A model generated the notes under the pieces. It saw nothing but the letters and a program-made list of their open reading frames with translations, had not been told where the DNA came from and ran no database searches. From NCBI RefSeq assembly GCF_042477335.2, contig NC_091247.1:228060001-228124000 (forward strand): 64,000 bases of DNA, given 5' to 3'. Origin of the DNA: Ovis canadensis (Eukaryota; Chordata; Mammalia; Artiodactyla; Bovidae). How positions within the stretch are numbered: position 1 is the stretch's first letter; each line of letters begins with the position of its first letter. Below are positions 1 to 9,289 of the stretch, piece after piece. Made by a program: the position numbers and the translations under genes.

Positions 1-1242
1 TGTTCGGGGAGGGTTATGAGTTGGCACGCAGGGCCCCAGTGCGGTGCGGGAGGTCTAGAAGCTGGCGCTGCAGAATCAGGGGCCCCTGGGGCACCTGCTC
101 AGGCCTGCAGGTGTGGAGGTGCGTGCTCTGGGCTCATTCCTGTGGGTCTCCAGCAGCAGCCGGGGGTTGAGCTGAGCCTTGTGGCCAGCCTGCCCTAGGC
201 AGGCTCAGGTCCTAGAAGAGAAGTGGGGAGTGGGTGGGGTGGGGGCACAGGGCACCAGAGAGGGGACTGCCAGCCTCAGGGAGGCCCTCCAGAGGTGGAG
301 AGTCTGACCTAAGGAATCAGGCAGGTCCAGGTTCAAGTCCCTTCCCCAGCCCCTGCCTCCTTCTCTGAGAGCCTATGGAATGGGCGTTATTATGTTTTCC
401 TCATTGCCGGGGCATTCCTCAGGATCCTGGGGTTAGACTGTCCAGCTTCCCTAACCCCGTCCCCATTCAGCCAATCCCACTCCTAGCTGTTTCAACCATC
501 CCTTCCTGCGATGCTTCTCAGGGGCTCAAAAGGCCCTCCTGCCTGCCCCCAGCCCTTCTCCACCCACCTCTTGCCCACTACTGAGCCTGTAAGGTGTGGT
601 TCAGTTACCGCCTCCTCCGGAAAGCTGCCCTGACCCTTGCTTTCCTCCTTCCCTCCTCCCGCCTTCCTAGACTTCCCGTGCCGCATGAAGATACTAGGCT
701 CCAAACCCGAGGGCAGGAGGGAGCCAATGCAAGCTTTACACTCAGAGCGGCAACGCTCGCCAGTGGCCTCAACAGGGAGCACGCAGAAAGGGGTCCTCAG
801 ACATCTGGAACTCACAGATCTGTCCCAGTTTCAAAGAAAATCTTGCAGATCTGTTGGCAACTTTCTGCTTTTCCATGTTGGGATCTTTAGAAAAATAACT
901 ATAATTTCCTTTTTTGAAAGCATGCTTTTAAACAAAAAGAAAAAAAATAGGAAGAGAATCTCAAGATAAAGGCCATCTCTTCATGCTGATCAAACGTGGC
1001 ATTATGAATAACTTCCACGTCACCCTCACGTTTGTCATGTCTTCGTCATCAACACTTGCAGCCGTGGTCCCATGGCAGGGCCCTCACTGAGGCCGGCCTT
1101 CCTTGGGGCATTTTGTCCTCTCTGAACTACTCCTTTCCTGACTCCACTGGACCAGGTGGTCTCCTGATGGTCCCCTGACTCCACTGGGGTCCTCTAACTC
1201 TGCAGCGCTCAGAAACCATCCCAGGGTACATGGTCAACCATG
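1..1242. other. Unique sequence without a recognised gene
   Basis: Moderately GC-rich single-copy sequence. Only short chance frames (about 110 codons or fewer) are open. A weak MIR-like patch lies near 295-410. No CpG island, splice pattern or conserved-looking block stands out. Confidence 0.5.
295..410 (+). repeat. MIR-like SINE remnant
   Basis: The order of words (loss of a tRNA-type B-box region, a pyrimidine-rich centre, then a run resembling the MIR end 'gaatgggcgttattat') fits a diverged MIR in sense orientation. Similarity is weak and the edges are guesses. Confidence 0.35.
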
Positions 1243-1477
1243 AATGTACAATCCCATTCATGGCTGAACCATGAGGAGGGTCCCGTGGGCGGCCTGCAGG
1301 GGACCTACCACAGGCAGGGGAGCACCAGCCACTGGAGGAGGAGGGGAGGGCAGGGCCACCTCAAGTGAAGCTGTGGCACTGCACCTTGAGGAACATTCTA
1401 GAAGGAGAGTCATCCTCACTTCCACCAGCAGGCTGCACCATGGACCTTTGGCTGATGGCAAGGTGGAAAAGTGAGTG

Positions 1478-1655
1478 AGGTTGCTCAGTCGTGTCCGACT
1501 CTTTGCGACCCCATGGACTGTACAGGCTCTTTCCTCCATGGAATTTTCCAGGCAAGGATACTGGAGTGGGTTGCCATTTCCTTCTCCAGGGGATCTTCCA
1601 GACCCAGGGATCGAATCCGGGTCTCCCGCACTGCAGGCAGAATTTACCATCTAAA
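1478..1655 (-). mobile_element. Bov-tA SINE, antisense
   Basis: Ruminant tRNA/BovB-derived SINE read on the minus strand. It shows the hallmark words gtgtccgactctttgcgacc, 'ccatggactgt', 'caagg(a)tactggagtggg' and 'ccagggatcgaa' (B-box region) in the correct order. It is slightly diverged and lacks the very 5' tRNA head ('gggcttccctgg'). Confidence 0.93.
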
Positions 1656-1754
1656 TTCTGGTGAATAGCTATCTGTCCAGGGTCTGCAAGGTGGATACCA
1701 TCGGTAATTAACATTGATACCCTGCACCCCGTCTTAGAGCTGGGAGGCCTTGGG

Positions 1755-1835
1755 TGGTCACTGAAGGCTGAGACCCAGAGAGGGACAGCTCATGCCCAAG
1801 GTCACATAGCAGGGTTACACTGGAAAAACAATTGC
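1755..1835 (-). repeat. MIR fragment, antisense
   Basis: The motif series 'gagacccagagaggg', 'cccaaggtcacatagc' is the reverse complement of the MIR core ('gctgtgtgaccttggg'). It is an old, short fragment. Confidence 0.7.
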
Positions 1836-2029
1836 TCTTCTGGGTGACATGAACTTGTAATCTTGTTTCCAGCTTTCCTTTACCCTTTTATCCCTCTGTT
1901 GAGAAAAAAGTTCAAGCTTTCCTGTTTCCAGATGGTTGTTTGAAACTAGATGGTCTGAATTAACTTCTGATCAGCTCTGCTTGGTGTATGAGTGCTCAGC
2001 TGCTCACTTCTACCTGCCGTGGGGTCCTG

Positions 2030-2420
2030 GACTTGCTGCCCCAAACAGGATGTGAGTGGACACCAGGGACAGACCCTGGGCTGGGTGCTGAGAACAGTAA
2101 AGACTCATGTTCTTGCTCTCCAAACACCTACAGCTCGGTGGGGCTCCAAGGCAAGGATGTAGAGCTGGTTACCAAAGCTGGATGGCTGGAGTGGTGGGTC
2201 TCAGCCAGGGGATCCACCCCAGAAAGCTTCCTGGAGGAAGTGGTAGCTGGGCTGAGCCTTTGTCTGCGGTATTTGCTCAGTAACCAATAATGGCAGCTGC
2301 TATTGTTATTCACGGTAGGAGTAAGGGAGCAGGAGCTGGGAAGGCAACGTGGGTGGGAAGAACATCCCTTTCAGAGGGAACAGCAAGTGAGAAAATGCAG
2401 GCAGTTCTCTCTGGAGGGAG
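2030..2420 (+). repeat. Old L2/MIR-like mammalian repeat
   Basis: Words such as 'cttcctggaggaagtg', 'gctgagcctt' and 'cagagggaacagca' in this order are typical of an ancient mammalian interspersed repeat (L2-like), with a MIR-like tail around 2265-2320. The family name is not certain. Confidence 0.4.
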
Positions 2421-2500
2421 AAGAGGGAGGCAGTGTTGGAGAAAGGGTGGGAGGTGAGGCTGGAGAGAGAAGCATGGGACCACGTGCTTAAGAGGGGGGC

Positions 2501-2626
2501 AGGGACTTTCCTGGCAGTCCAGTGGTTAACACTGCATTTCTCCACTGTAGGGGCCACGGGTTAAATCCCCAGTTGGGGATCTTGCATGGTCCAAGGCACG
2601 ATCAAAAAATAAAAGCATAAAAATAA
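2501..2626 (+). mobile_element. CHR-type tRNA SINE, sense
   Basis: The sequence runs 'gggactttcctggcagtccagtggttaacactgc', then a B-box-like 'gggttaaatcccc', then 'gatcaaaaaataaaag' and an A-rich tail. This is the layout of cetartiodactyl CHR SINEs. The tail runs directly into the second copy of the 19 bp direct repeat that bounds the larger insert. Confidence 0.85.
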
Positions 2627-2764
2627 AATGTACAATCCCATTCATTAAAAGATTTTTAAAAAGGTTGGCAAACACTCTGTTCATCTTTCCTGGACGGCCA
2701 ATTGGTAATATATTCAAGAGCTTTTAAAAAGCAGATCCTCTGTGATGTCACAATTCTTCTCCTG

Positions 2765-2981
2765 TGTGTGTGTGTGTGTTAGTCGCTCAGTCATGTCCGA
2801 CTCTTTGCCACCCCATGGACTGTAGCCTGCCCCAGGTTCCTCTGTCCACAGGATTCTCCAGGTAAGAATACTGGAGTGAGTAGCCACTCCCTTTTCCAGG
2901 GGATATTCCCAACACAGGTATTGACCCCAGTCTTCTGCATTGCAGGCAGATTCTTTACCTTCTGAGCCACCAGGGAAGCCC
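2765..2981 (-). mobile_element. Full-length Bov-tA SINE, antisense, with target-site duplication
   Basis: The whole element is present on the minus strand, from 'gtcgctcagtcatgtccgac' to the reverse-complemented tRNA head 'gagccaccagggaagccc'. A 13 bp direct repeat, aattcttctcctg, flanks it exactly at 2752-2764 and 2982-2994. A short TG run at 2765-2779 lies at its 3' tail. The flanking repeat shows it inserted right beside an older Bov-tA piece (2995-3120). Confidence 0.95.
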
Positions 2982-2994
2982 AATTCTTCTCCTG

Positions 2995-3120
2995 GTTTAG
3001 TTGCTAAGTCATGTCAAACTCTTGTGACCCCATGGACTGTAGCCCACCAGGCTCCTCTGTCCATGGAATTCTCCAGGCAAGAATACTGGAGTGGGCTGCC
3101 ATTTCCTTCTCCAGGAATTC
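2995..3120 (-). mobile_element. Truncated Bov-tA SINE, antisense
   Basis: Only the 3' two thirds of the element remain: 'tgctaagtcatgtcaaactc', 'ccatggactgtagcccacc', 'caagaatactggagtggg', 'ccttctccagg'. The tRNA head is missing. It lies immediately after the target-site repeat of its younger neighbour. Confidence 0.88.
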
Positions 3121-3187
3121 TCTGAGGAGTACCTAAATTAATAGGATTTAGAACTTGGTGGATGAACAAGGTCGTACTGTATAACAT

Positions 3188-3409
3188 CAGTTTAGTTCAG
3201 TTGCTCAGTCGTGTCCTACTCTCCACAACCCCATGAACCGCAGCACGCCAGGCCTCCCTGTCCATCACCAACACGCAGAGTTTACCAAACTCATGTCCAT
3301 TGAGTCAGTGATGCCATCCAACCATCTCATCCTCTGTTGTCCCTTTCTCCTCCTGCCTTCAATCTTTCCCAGCATCAGGGTCTTTTCCAATGAGTCAGCT
3401 CTTTGCATC
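3188..3409 (-). mobile_element. 3' end of outer BovB LINE (part 1)
   Basis: Antisense BovB 3' end, starting 'tttagttcagttgctcagtc' and ending 'gagtcagctctttgcatcag'. In the BovB sequence the next word would be '(g)tggccaaa.tattggag', which is found at 4821. The missing middle is therefore displaced by the inner BovB copy, not deleted. Confidence 0.85.
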
Positions 3410-3429
3410 AGTTTAGTTCAGTCGCTCAG

Positions 3430-3819
3430 TCATGTCCGACTCTTTGCGACCCCATGAATCGCAGCACGCCAGGCCTCCCTGTCCATCACCGACTCCTGGA
3501 GTTCACTCAGACTCACGTCCATCGAGTCAGTGATGCCATCCAGCCATCTCATCCTGGGTTGTCCCCTTCTCCTCCTGCCCCCAATCTCTCCCAGCATCAG
3601 AGTCTTTTCCAATGAGTCAACTCTTCGCATGAGGTGGCCAAAGTACTGGAGTTTCAGCTTTAGCATCAGTCCTTCCAAAGAATACCCAGGGCTGATCTCC
3701 TTCAGAATGGACTGGTTGGATCTCCTTGCAGTCCAAGGGACTCTCAAGAGTCTTCTCCAACACCACAGTTCAAACGCATCAATTCTTTGGCGCTCAGCCT
3801 TCTTCACAGTCCAACTCTC
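3430..3819 (-). pseudogene. BovB ORF2 C-terminal remnant
   Basis: Open minus-strand frame encoding the distal part of BovB ORF2: the conserved [18 protein letters not shown] block, a [15 protein letters not shown] basic block and the terminal [17 protein letters not shown] segment. Immediately upstream a TGA at 3820-3822 replaces the Cys codon of the family's YGCESW motif, cutting this piece from the reverse transcriptase. Confidence 0.88.
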
Positions 3820-3916
3820 TCATCCATACATGACCACAGGAAACACCATAGCCTTGACTAGACGGACCTTAGTCGGCAAAGTAATGTCTCTGCTTTCAAT
3901 ATACTATCTAGGTTGG

Positions 3917-4615
3917 TCATAATTTTCTTCCAAGGAGTAAGTGTCTTTTAATTTCATGGCTGCAGTCACCACCTGCAGTGATTTTGGAGCCCCCCAAAAT
4001 AAAGTCTGACACTGTTGCCACTGTTTCCCCGTCTATTTCCCATGAAGTGATGGGACTGGATGCCATGATCTTCGTTTTCTGAATGTTGAGCCTTAAGCCA
4101 ACTTTTTCACTCTCCTCTTTCACTTTCATCAAGAGCCTTTTGAGTTCCTCTTCACTTTCTGCCATAAGGGTGGTGTCATCTGCATATCTGAGGTGATTGA
4201 TATTTCTCCTGGCAATCTTGATTCCATCTTGTGTTTCTTCCAGTCCAGCATTTCTCATGATGTACTCTGCATAGAAGTTAAATAAGCAGGGTGACAATAT
4301 GCAGCCTTGATGTACTCCTTTTCCTATTTGGAACCAGTCTGTTGTTCCATGTCCAGTTCTAACTGTTGCTTCTTGACCTGCATACAGATTTCTCAAGAGG
4401 CAGGTTAGGTGGTCTGGTATGCCCATCTCTTTCAGAATTTTCCACAGTTTATTGTGATCCACATAGTCAAAGGCTTTGGCATAGTCAATAAAGCAGAAAT
4501 AGATGTTTTTCTGGAACTCTCTTGCTTTTTCCATGATGTTGGCAGCGGATGTTGGCAATTTGATCTCTGGTTCCTCTGCCATTTCTAAAACCAGCTTGAA
4601 CATCAGGGAGTTCAC
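3917..4615 (-). pseudogene. BovB reverse-transcriptase core remnant
   Basis: 232-codon open stretch of non-LTR reverse transcriptase. Visible motifs in order are the catalytic FIDYAKAFD block (motif A), KGVHQGCILSP (motif B), the catalytic LRYADDTTLMAE (motif C) and LNIQKTKI (motif D region). The frame ends at GRKL because one base is missing near 3928 compared with the sister copy (GRKVMT). About ten bases are also missing near 4625-4632, which breaks the upstream frame. The protein would copy LINE RNA at a nicked target site, but here it cannot be made whole. Confidence 0.92.
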
Positions 4616-4820
4616 GGTTCACGTATTGCTTGGAGAATTTTGAGCATTACTTTACTAGCATGTGAGATGAGTGCAATTGTGCGGTAGTTTGAGCCTTCTT
4701 TGGCATTGCCTTTCTTTGGGATTGGAATGAAAACTGGCCTTTTCCAGTCCTGTGGCCAGTGCTGAGTTTTCCAAATTTGCTGGGATATATAGTGCAGCAC
4801 TTTCACAGCATCATCTTTCA

Positions 4821-6063
4821 GGATTTGGCCAAAATATTGGAGTTTCAACTTCAACGTCAGTCCTTCCAAAGAACATCCAGGACTGATCTCCTTTAGGACT
4901 GGTTGGCTCTCCTTGCAGTCCAAGGGACTCTCAAGAGTCTTCTCCAACACCACAGTTCAAAAGCATCAATTCTTCGGCGCTCAGCTTTCTTTATAGTCCA
5001 ACTCTCACATCCACACACGACTACTGGAAAAACCATAGCCTTGACTAGACGGACCTTTGTTGACAAAGTAATGTCTCTGTTTTTTAATATGCTGTCTAGG
5101 TTGGTCATAACTTTCCTTCCAAGGAGCAAGCGTCTTTTAATTTCATGGCTGCAATCACCATCTGCAGTGATTTTGGAGCCCCCCAAAATAAAGTCTGACA
5201 CTGTTTCCACTGTTTCCCTGTCTATTTGCCATGAAGTGATGGGACCGGATGCCGTGATGTTAGTTTTCTGAATGTTGAGTTTTAAGCCAACTTTTTCACT
5301 CTCCTCTTTCACTTTCATCAAGAGGCTCTTTAGCTCTTCTTTGTTTTCTGCCATAAGGGTGGTGTCATCTATGTATATGAGGTTATTGATATTTCTCCCA
5401 GCAATCTTGTTTCCAGCTTGTGCATTTCAGCCCAGCATTTCACATGTGCATTCCAGCCGGGCATTTCACATGATGTATCCTGATATAAGTTAACTAAGCA
5501 GGTGACAATATAGAGCCTTGACGTAGTCTGTTCCAGATTTGGAACCAGTCCATTGTTCCATGTCTGGTTCTAACTGTTGCTTCTTGACCTGCATACACAT
5601 TTCTCAGGAGGCAGGTCAGGTGGTCTGGTATTCCTATATCTTGAAGAATTTTCCACAGTTTGTTGTGATCTACACAGTCAAAGGCTCTGGTGTAGTCAAT
5701 AAAGCAGAAGTAGATTTTTTTCTGGAACTCTCTTGCTTTCTCGATGATCCAGTGGATGTTGGCAATTTGATCTCTGGCTCCTCTGCCTTTTCTAAATCAA
5801 GCTTGAACATCTGGAAGTTCACGGTTCACTGAAGCCTGGCTTGGAGAATTTTGAACATTACTTTGCTTGTGTGTGAAATGAGTATAATTGTGGGGTAGTC
5901 TGAACATTCTTTGGCATTACCTTTCTTTGGGATTGGAATGAAAACTGACCTTTTCCAGTCCTGTGGCCACTGCTGAGTTTTTCAAATTTGCTGGCATATT
6001 GACTGCAGCACTTTCACAGCATCATCTTTTAGGATTTGAAATAGCTCAACTGGAATTCCATAT
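4821..6063 (-). mobile_element. Outer BovB LINE (part 2), antisense
   Basis: Resumes the BovB sequence at 'ggccaaaatattggagt' exactly where the piece at 3188-3409 stops, then covers the ORF2 C-terminal part and the reverse-transcriptase core to about 6063. It is more diverged than the inner copy, as expected for the older element. Confidence 0.85.
4893..5354 (-). pseudogene. Outer BovB ORF2 remnant with altered catalytic motif
   Basis: 153-codon open stretch covering the region after the catalytic motif: EESEKVGLKLNIQK, LGRKVMTNLDSIL, VVVCGCESWTIKKAE and [19 protein letters not shown]. Just upstream the reverse-transcriptase box reads YIDD in place of the family YADD. Farther upstream the frame is broken. 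It is not functional. Confidence 0.85.
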
Positions 6064-6280
6064 AAAGGGGTAGTCTCCACATTTTAATGTTTGCAGAATA
6101 GTTCGTTGTTCAGACATCTCCTTTGTACAACTTCTGTACCCGGTTCACCGTTGGCTGAAGTCACTTTGCTGTATAACAGTAATTAACACAACATTAAAAC
6201 AATGATACTTCAATTAAAAACTAAAAAAAAGAAAAGAAAACACAGCTTAGACTAAAAAAAAAAAAGAATTTAGAACTTGG

Positions 6281-6415
6281 GAATTATTAAAGATGTGCAG
6301 GGAGGATGTTCGGCACACCACATTTGTAAATCACCCAGATAGTCAACGGTGACCCAGGTACAGAAGTTATATAGAGGGGATATCTGAACAATGGGCCATT
6401 TTGCAAGCATTAAAC
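6281..6415. other. Short unassigned spacer
   Basis: Sequence between the L1/BovB nest and the next L1. No repeat family or gene was recognised. Confidence 0.4.
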
Positions 6416-6426
6416 TGTGGGCTATA

Positions 6427-7099
6427 ATACGACCCAGCAATCCCACTGCTGGGCATACACACCGAGGAAACCAGAATTGAAAGAGACAGGTGTGCCCCAG
6501 TGTTCATCACAGCACTGTTTGCAATAGCCAGGGCATGGAAGCAACCTAGATATCCACTGGCAGACGAATGGGTAAGAAAGCTGTGGTGCATATACACAAT
6601 GGAGTATTGCTCAGCTATTAAATGAATGCATTTGAATCAGTTCTAATGAGGTGGGTGAAACTGGAGCCTATTATACAGAGTGAAGTAAGTCAGAAAAGCA
6701 CCAATACAGTATATTAATGCATATATATGGAATTTAGAAAGATGGCAACGATGACCCTATATATGAGACAGCAAAAGAGACACAGATATAAAGAACAGAC
6801 TTTTGGACTCTGCAGGAGAAGCGCAGGTGGGATGATTTGAGAGAACAGCATTGAAACATGAATATTATCATATGTGAACCAGATCGCCAATCCAGGTTCC
6901 ATGCATGAGACAGGGCGCTCAGGGCTGGTGCACTGGGTTGACCCAGAGGGATGGAATGGGAAAGGAGGTGGGAGGGGGGTTCAGGATGGGGAACACATGT
7001 ACACCCATGGCTGATTCATGTCAATGTATGGCAAAAACCACTACAATACTGTAAAGTAATTAGCCTTCAATTAAAATAAATACATTAATCATAAAAAAA
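6427..7099 (+). mobile_element. 5'-truncated L1 insertion with target-site duplication
   Basis: End of L1 ORF2 and 3' UTR in sense orientation. Recognisable words include 'cagcaatcccactgctggg', 'gcaatagccagg.catgga', 'atggagtattgctcagc' and 'gggaacacatgtacaccc'. It ends in an A-rich tail at 7082-7099. The 11-mer tgtgggctata is repeated exactly at 6416-6426 and 7100-7110, giving clean ends. The copy is dead by truncation. Confidence 0.93.
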
Positions 7100-7224
7100 T
7101 GTGGGCTATAGGAATATATTGAAAGACAAAGTGAGTTGTTCATTGTGTATTAGCGAAAGTGAACAAGATGATAAAACATGCTATATAACCACCACTGGTC
7201 ATGAATCATCACGATATATGAATA

Positions 7225-7503
7225 TTCATTGGAAGGGCTGATGCTGAAGCTCCAATCCTTTGGCCACCCCATTCGAAGAGCTGACTCATTAGAAAAGATT
7301 GAAGATGCTGGGGAAGATTGAAGGCAGAAGCAGAAGCAGAAGGGGATGACAGAGGATGAGATGGTTGGATGGCATCACCTACTTGATGGACATGAGTTTG
7401 AACAATCTTCAGGAGTTGGTGATGGACAGGGAGGCCTGTGTGCTGCAGTCCATGGGGTCGCAAAGAGTCGGACATGACTGAGAGCCTGAACTGAACCGAA
7501 CTG
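7225..7503 (+). mobile_element. BovB 3' end fragment, sense
   Basis: Sense-strand BovB tail from 'attggaagggctgatgctga' through 'gaggcctg', 'catggggtcgcaaagagtcg' to 'cctgaactgaaccgaactga'. An insertion-like 'cagaagcagaagcagaag' (7327-7344) is a small local triplet expansion. No clear flanking duplication was seen. Confidence 0.9.
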
Positions 7504-8004
7504 ATAACCATCATGATGTTAGGTATGTGTTACAAATACAGAAGAAACACTGGTCAAGTATATGGTTGAATGTAAGCTGTGGTTTTTCGGAGATAGGATT
7601 TTATATATTCATTACTTCCTTGTGAGTGCCTTTCTACATTTGTTGATGACAATAAACGTGTATCATATTTACAGTCAAGACAAAGAGATTTGCTTTTGTG
7701 TGTGTGTGTTTCAATGGCCCAGAAAGAAAACACCAAGTTCAGGTAAAGATCCACAGTGATGCATTACTTCCCCAAAGCAGGTTTCTCCTTCCAGCTTGGA
7801 AATGTTTATGGGAAATGCTGGATATGTAAGGCTGATCTTGGCCCCTTCTTCTCTAGAACAGAGCTCCCCAGAAGGGGCTGTCCTGATCACCTGGGCAGGG
7901 TCACCCACCAAGAGATTTGTGAAATGTACAAGCCTTGTCCCACCCAGGCACCTTAGACCCAGAATCTGGGGGAGACCGCTCCACCCTCCACAAGAAATGT
8001 CTTT

Positions 8005-8880
8005 TGTGTGTGTAGTAAAACACACATAAAAATTACCATTTACCGTGTCACTGTCATTGAGTATTCACATCTGGGTGCAACCATCATCAGTACTGTCCAT
8101 CTCCAGAACTTCTCATCATTCCAACAGAAACTTTCTACCTATTAAATAACAACCCTCCATTCTCCCTCGCCCCAGCCCCTGGTAACCAGAGTTCTCCTTT
8201 CTGTCTCTATGAATGTGATCACTCAAGGAGCCTCATATAGTGGGCTCACACAGTATTTATCCTTTGCTGTCTGGCTTATTTCACTTAGGATATAGTCTCA
8301 ACTTTCATCCATGTTGCAGCATGGGTCAGAAGTTCATTCTTTTTTAAGGTGAATAATATTCCATTGCATATATGTGCTACATTTTGTTTATCCATTCACC
8401 TGTAGGTGGACACGGGATTGTTTCTACCTTTGGTCTACCATGAATAATGGTGCTACGAACATGGATGAGTGAATAACTGGAGTCCCTGCTTTCGTTCCTT
8501 TGGGGCATACACCTAGCAGTGGAATTTCTGGGTCACATTCAAGTTTTATGTTTAATTTTTCAAGGAAACTGCCATACAGTTTTCCACAGCAGCTTCATCA
8601 TTTCACATTTCCACTAGCAAATGCATGAGGGTCCTAATTTCTTTACATCCTCACCAATGCCTGCTATTATTATTTTAATAATAGCTATCTTAGTATGTGT
8701 GAGCTTCATTCTGGTTTTGATTTGCATTTCCCTAATGATTAGTGATGTTGAGCATCCTTTCCTGTGTTATTGGTTATTTGTATACCAACTTTGCAGATAT
8801 GTCTGTTTAAGTCCTTTGCCTGCTTTTTAATCAGCTTTGTTGTTGTTGAGTTGTAGGAGTTCTTTATATATTTTGGATAT
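8005..8880 (-). mobile_element. Old L1 3' end, antisense
   Basis: Reverse complement of the end of an older mammalian L1 (L1M type): 'gtaaaacacacataaaaatt', 'gtgcaaccatcatc', 'gaataatattccattgc', 'tgctacattttgtttatcc' and 'gttgttgagttgtaggag'. It is heavily mutated and is interrupted on its right by a BovB fragment. Confidence 0.85.
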
Positions 8881-9224
8881 CAGTTCAGTTCAGTTCAGTC
8901 GCTCAGTCGTGTCCGACTCTTTGCGACCCCATGAATTGCAGCACGCCAGGCCTCCCTGTCCATCACCATCTCCCGGAGTTCACTCAGACTCACGTCCATC
9001 GAGCCCGTGATGCCATCCAGCCATCTCATCCTCTGTCGTCCCCTTCTCCTCCTGCCCCCAATCCTTCCCAGCATCAGAGTCTTTTCAAATGAGTCAACTC
9101 TTCTCATGAGGTGGCCAAAATACTGGAGTTTCAGCTTTAGCATCATTCCTTCCAAAGAAATCCCAGGGCTGATCTCCTTCAGAATGGACTGGTTGGATCT
9201 CCTTGCAGTCCAAGGGACTCTCAA
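8881..9224 (-). mobile_element. BovB 3' fragment, antisense, with intact C-terminal frame
   Basis: The copy starts with repeated 'cagttcagttcagttcagtc' and is truncated at its 5' side near 9225. The minus frame from 9224 to 8895 has no stops over 109 codons and carries [17 protein letters not shown], the basic [15 protein letters not shown] block and the terminal [14 protein letters not shown]. It is younger or better preserved than the nest copies, but far too short to act. Confidence 0.9.
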
Positions 9225-9289
9225 GAATACGCACAGTCATTTTTTCAATATATGTATTTTGGAGTCATATGACTTGTTACAACATTCAT

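Larger units (their letters stand above)
1243..2645 (+). mobile_element. Probable 1.36 kb retrocopy-like insert bounded by a 19 bp direct repeat
   Basis: The 19-mer aatgtacaatcccattcat occurs exactly at 1243-1261 and again at 2627-2645. The second copy comes directly after an A-rich tail (about 2606-2626) that ends a CHR-type SINE. An A-rich tail followed by a direct repeat of upstream sequence is the signature of target-primed retrotransposition. The enclosed 1262-2626 holds an antisense Bov-tA, an antisense MIR and old L2-like sequence, so the inserted RNA would have been a non-coding read-through transcript ending in a SINE. No open frame of note is inside. The alternative is a small duplication or chance retention of a shared repeat. 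The 19 bp identity is observed; the mechanism is inferred. Confidence 0.45.
3410..4820 (-). mobile_element. Inner BovB LINE, 5'-truncated, antisense
   Basis: Begins with the BovB 3' end 'tttagttcagtcgctcagtc' and runs back through the C-terminal part of ORF2 and the reverse-transcriptase core to 'cagcatcatctttcagga'. It sits between the two halves of another BovB, so it is the younger insertion. It carries at least two frame breaks and a stop, so it is dead. Confidence 0.9.
3159..6267 (+). mobile_element. L1 3' end hosting a BovB nest, with target-site duplication
   Basis: The left piece 'gatgaacaaggtcgtactgt' (3160-3179) and the right piece around 6164-6250 ('actttgctgtataacagtaa' followed by A-rich sequence) are the two halves of an artiodactyl L1 3' UTR in sense orientation. 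The 13-mer atttagaacttgg is repeated exactly at 3146-3158 and 6268-6280, the latter directly after the poly-A. This brackets the entire composite and shows it arrived as one L1 that was later interrupted by BovB DNA. About 100 bases at 6064-6163 could not be assigned to either element. Confidence 0.8.

Noticed and set aside
4612-4953. 113-codon ORF joining two parts of BovB ORF2
   Set aside because: The frame crosses the junction between the inner and outer BovB copies. It is a chimera created by the nested insertion.
3188-6063. Simple tandem duplication of BovB
   Set aside because: The outer pieces end and resume at adjoining BovB positions and the middle copy starts with its own 3' end, so nested insertion explains it better.
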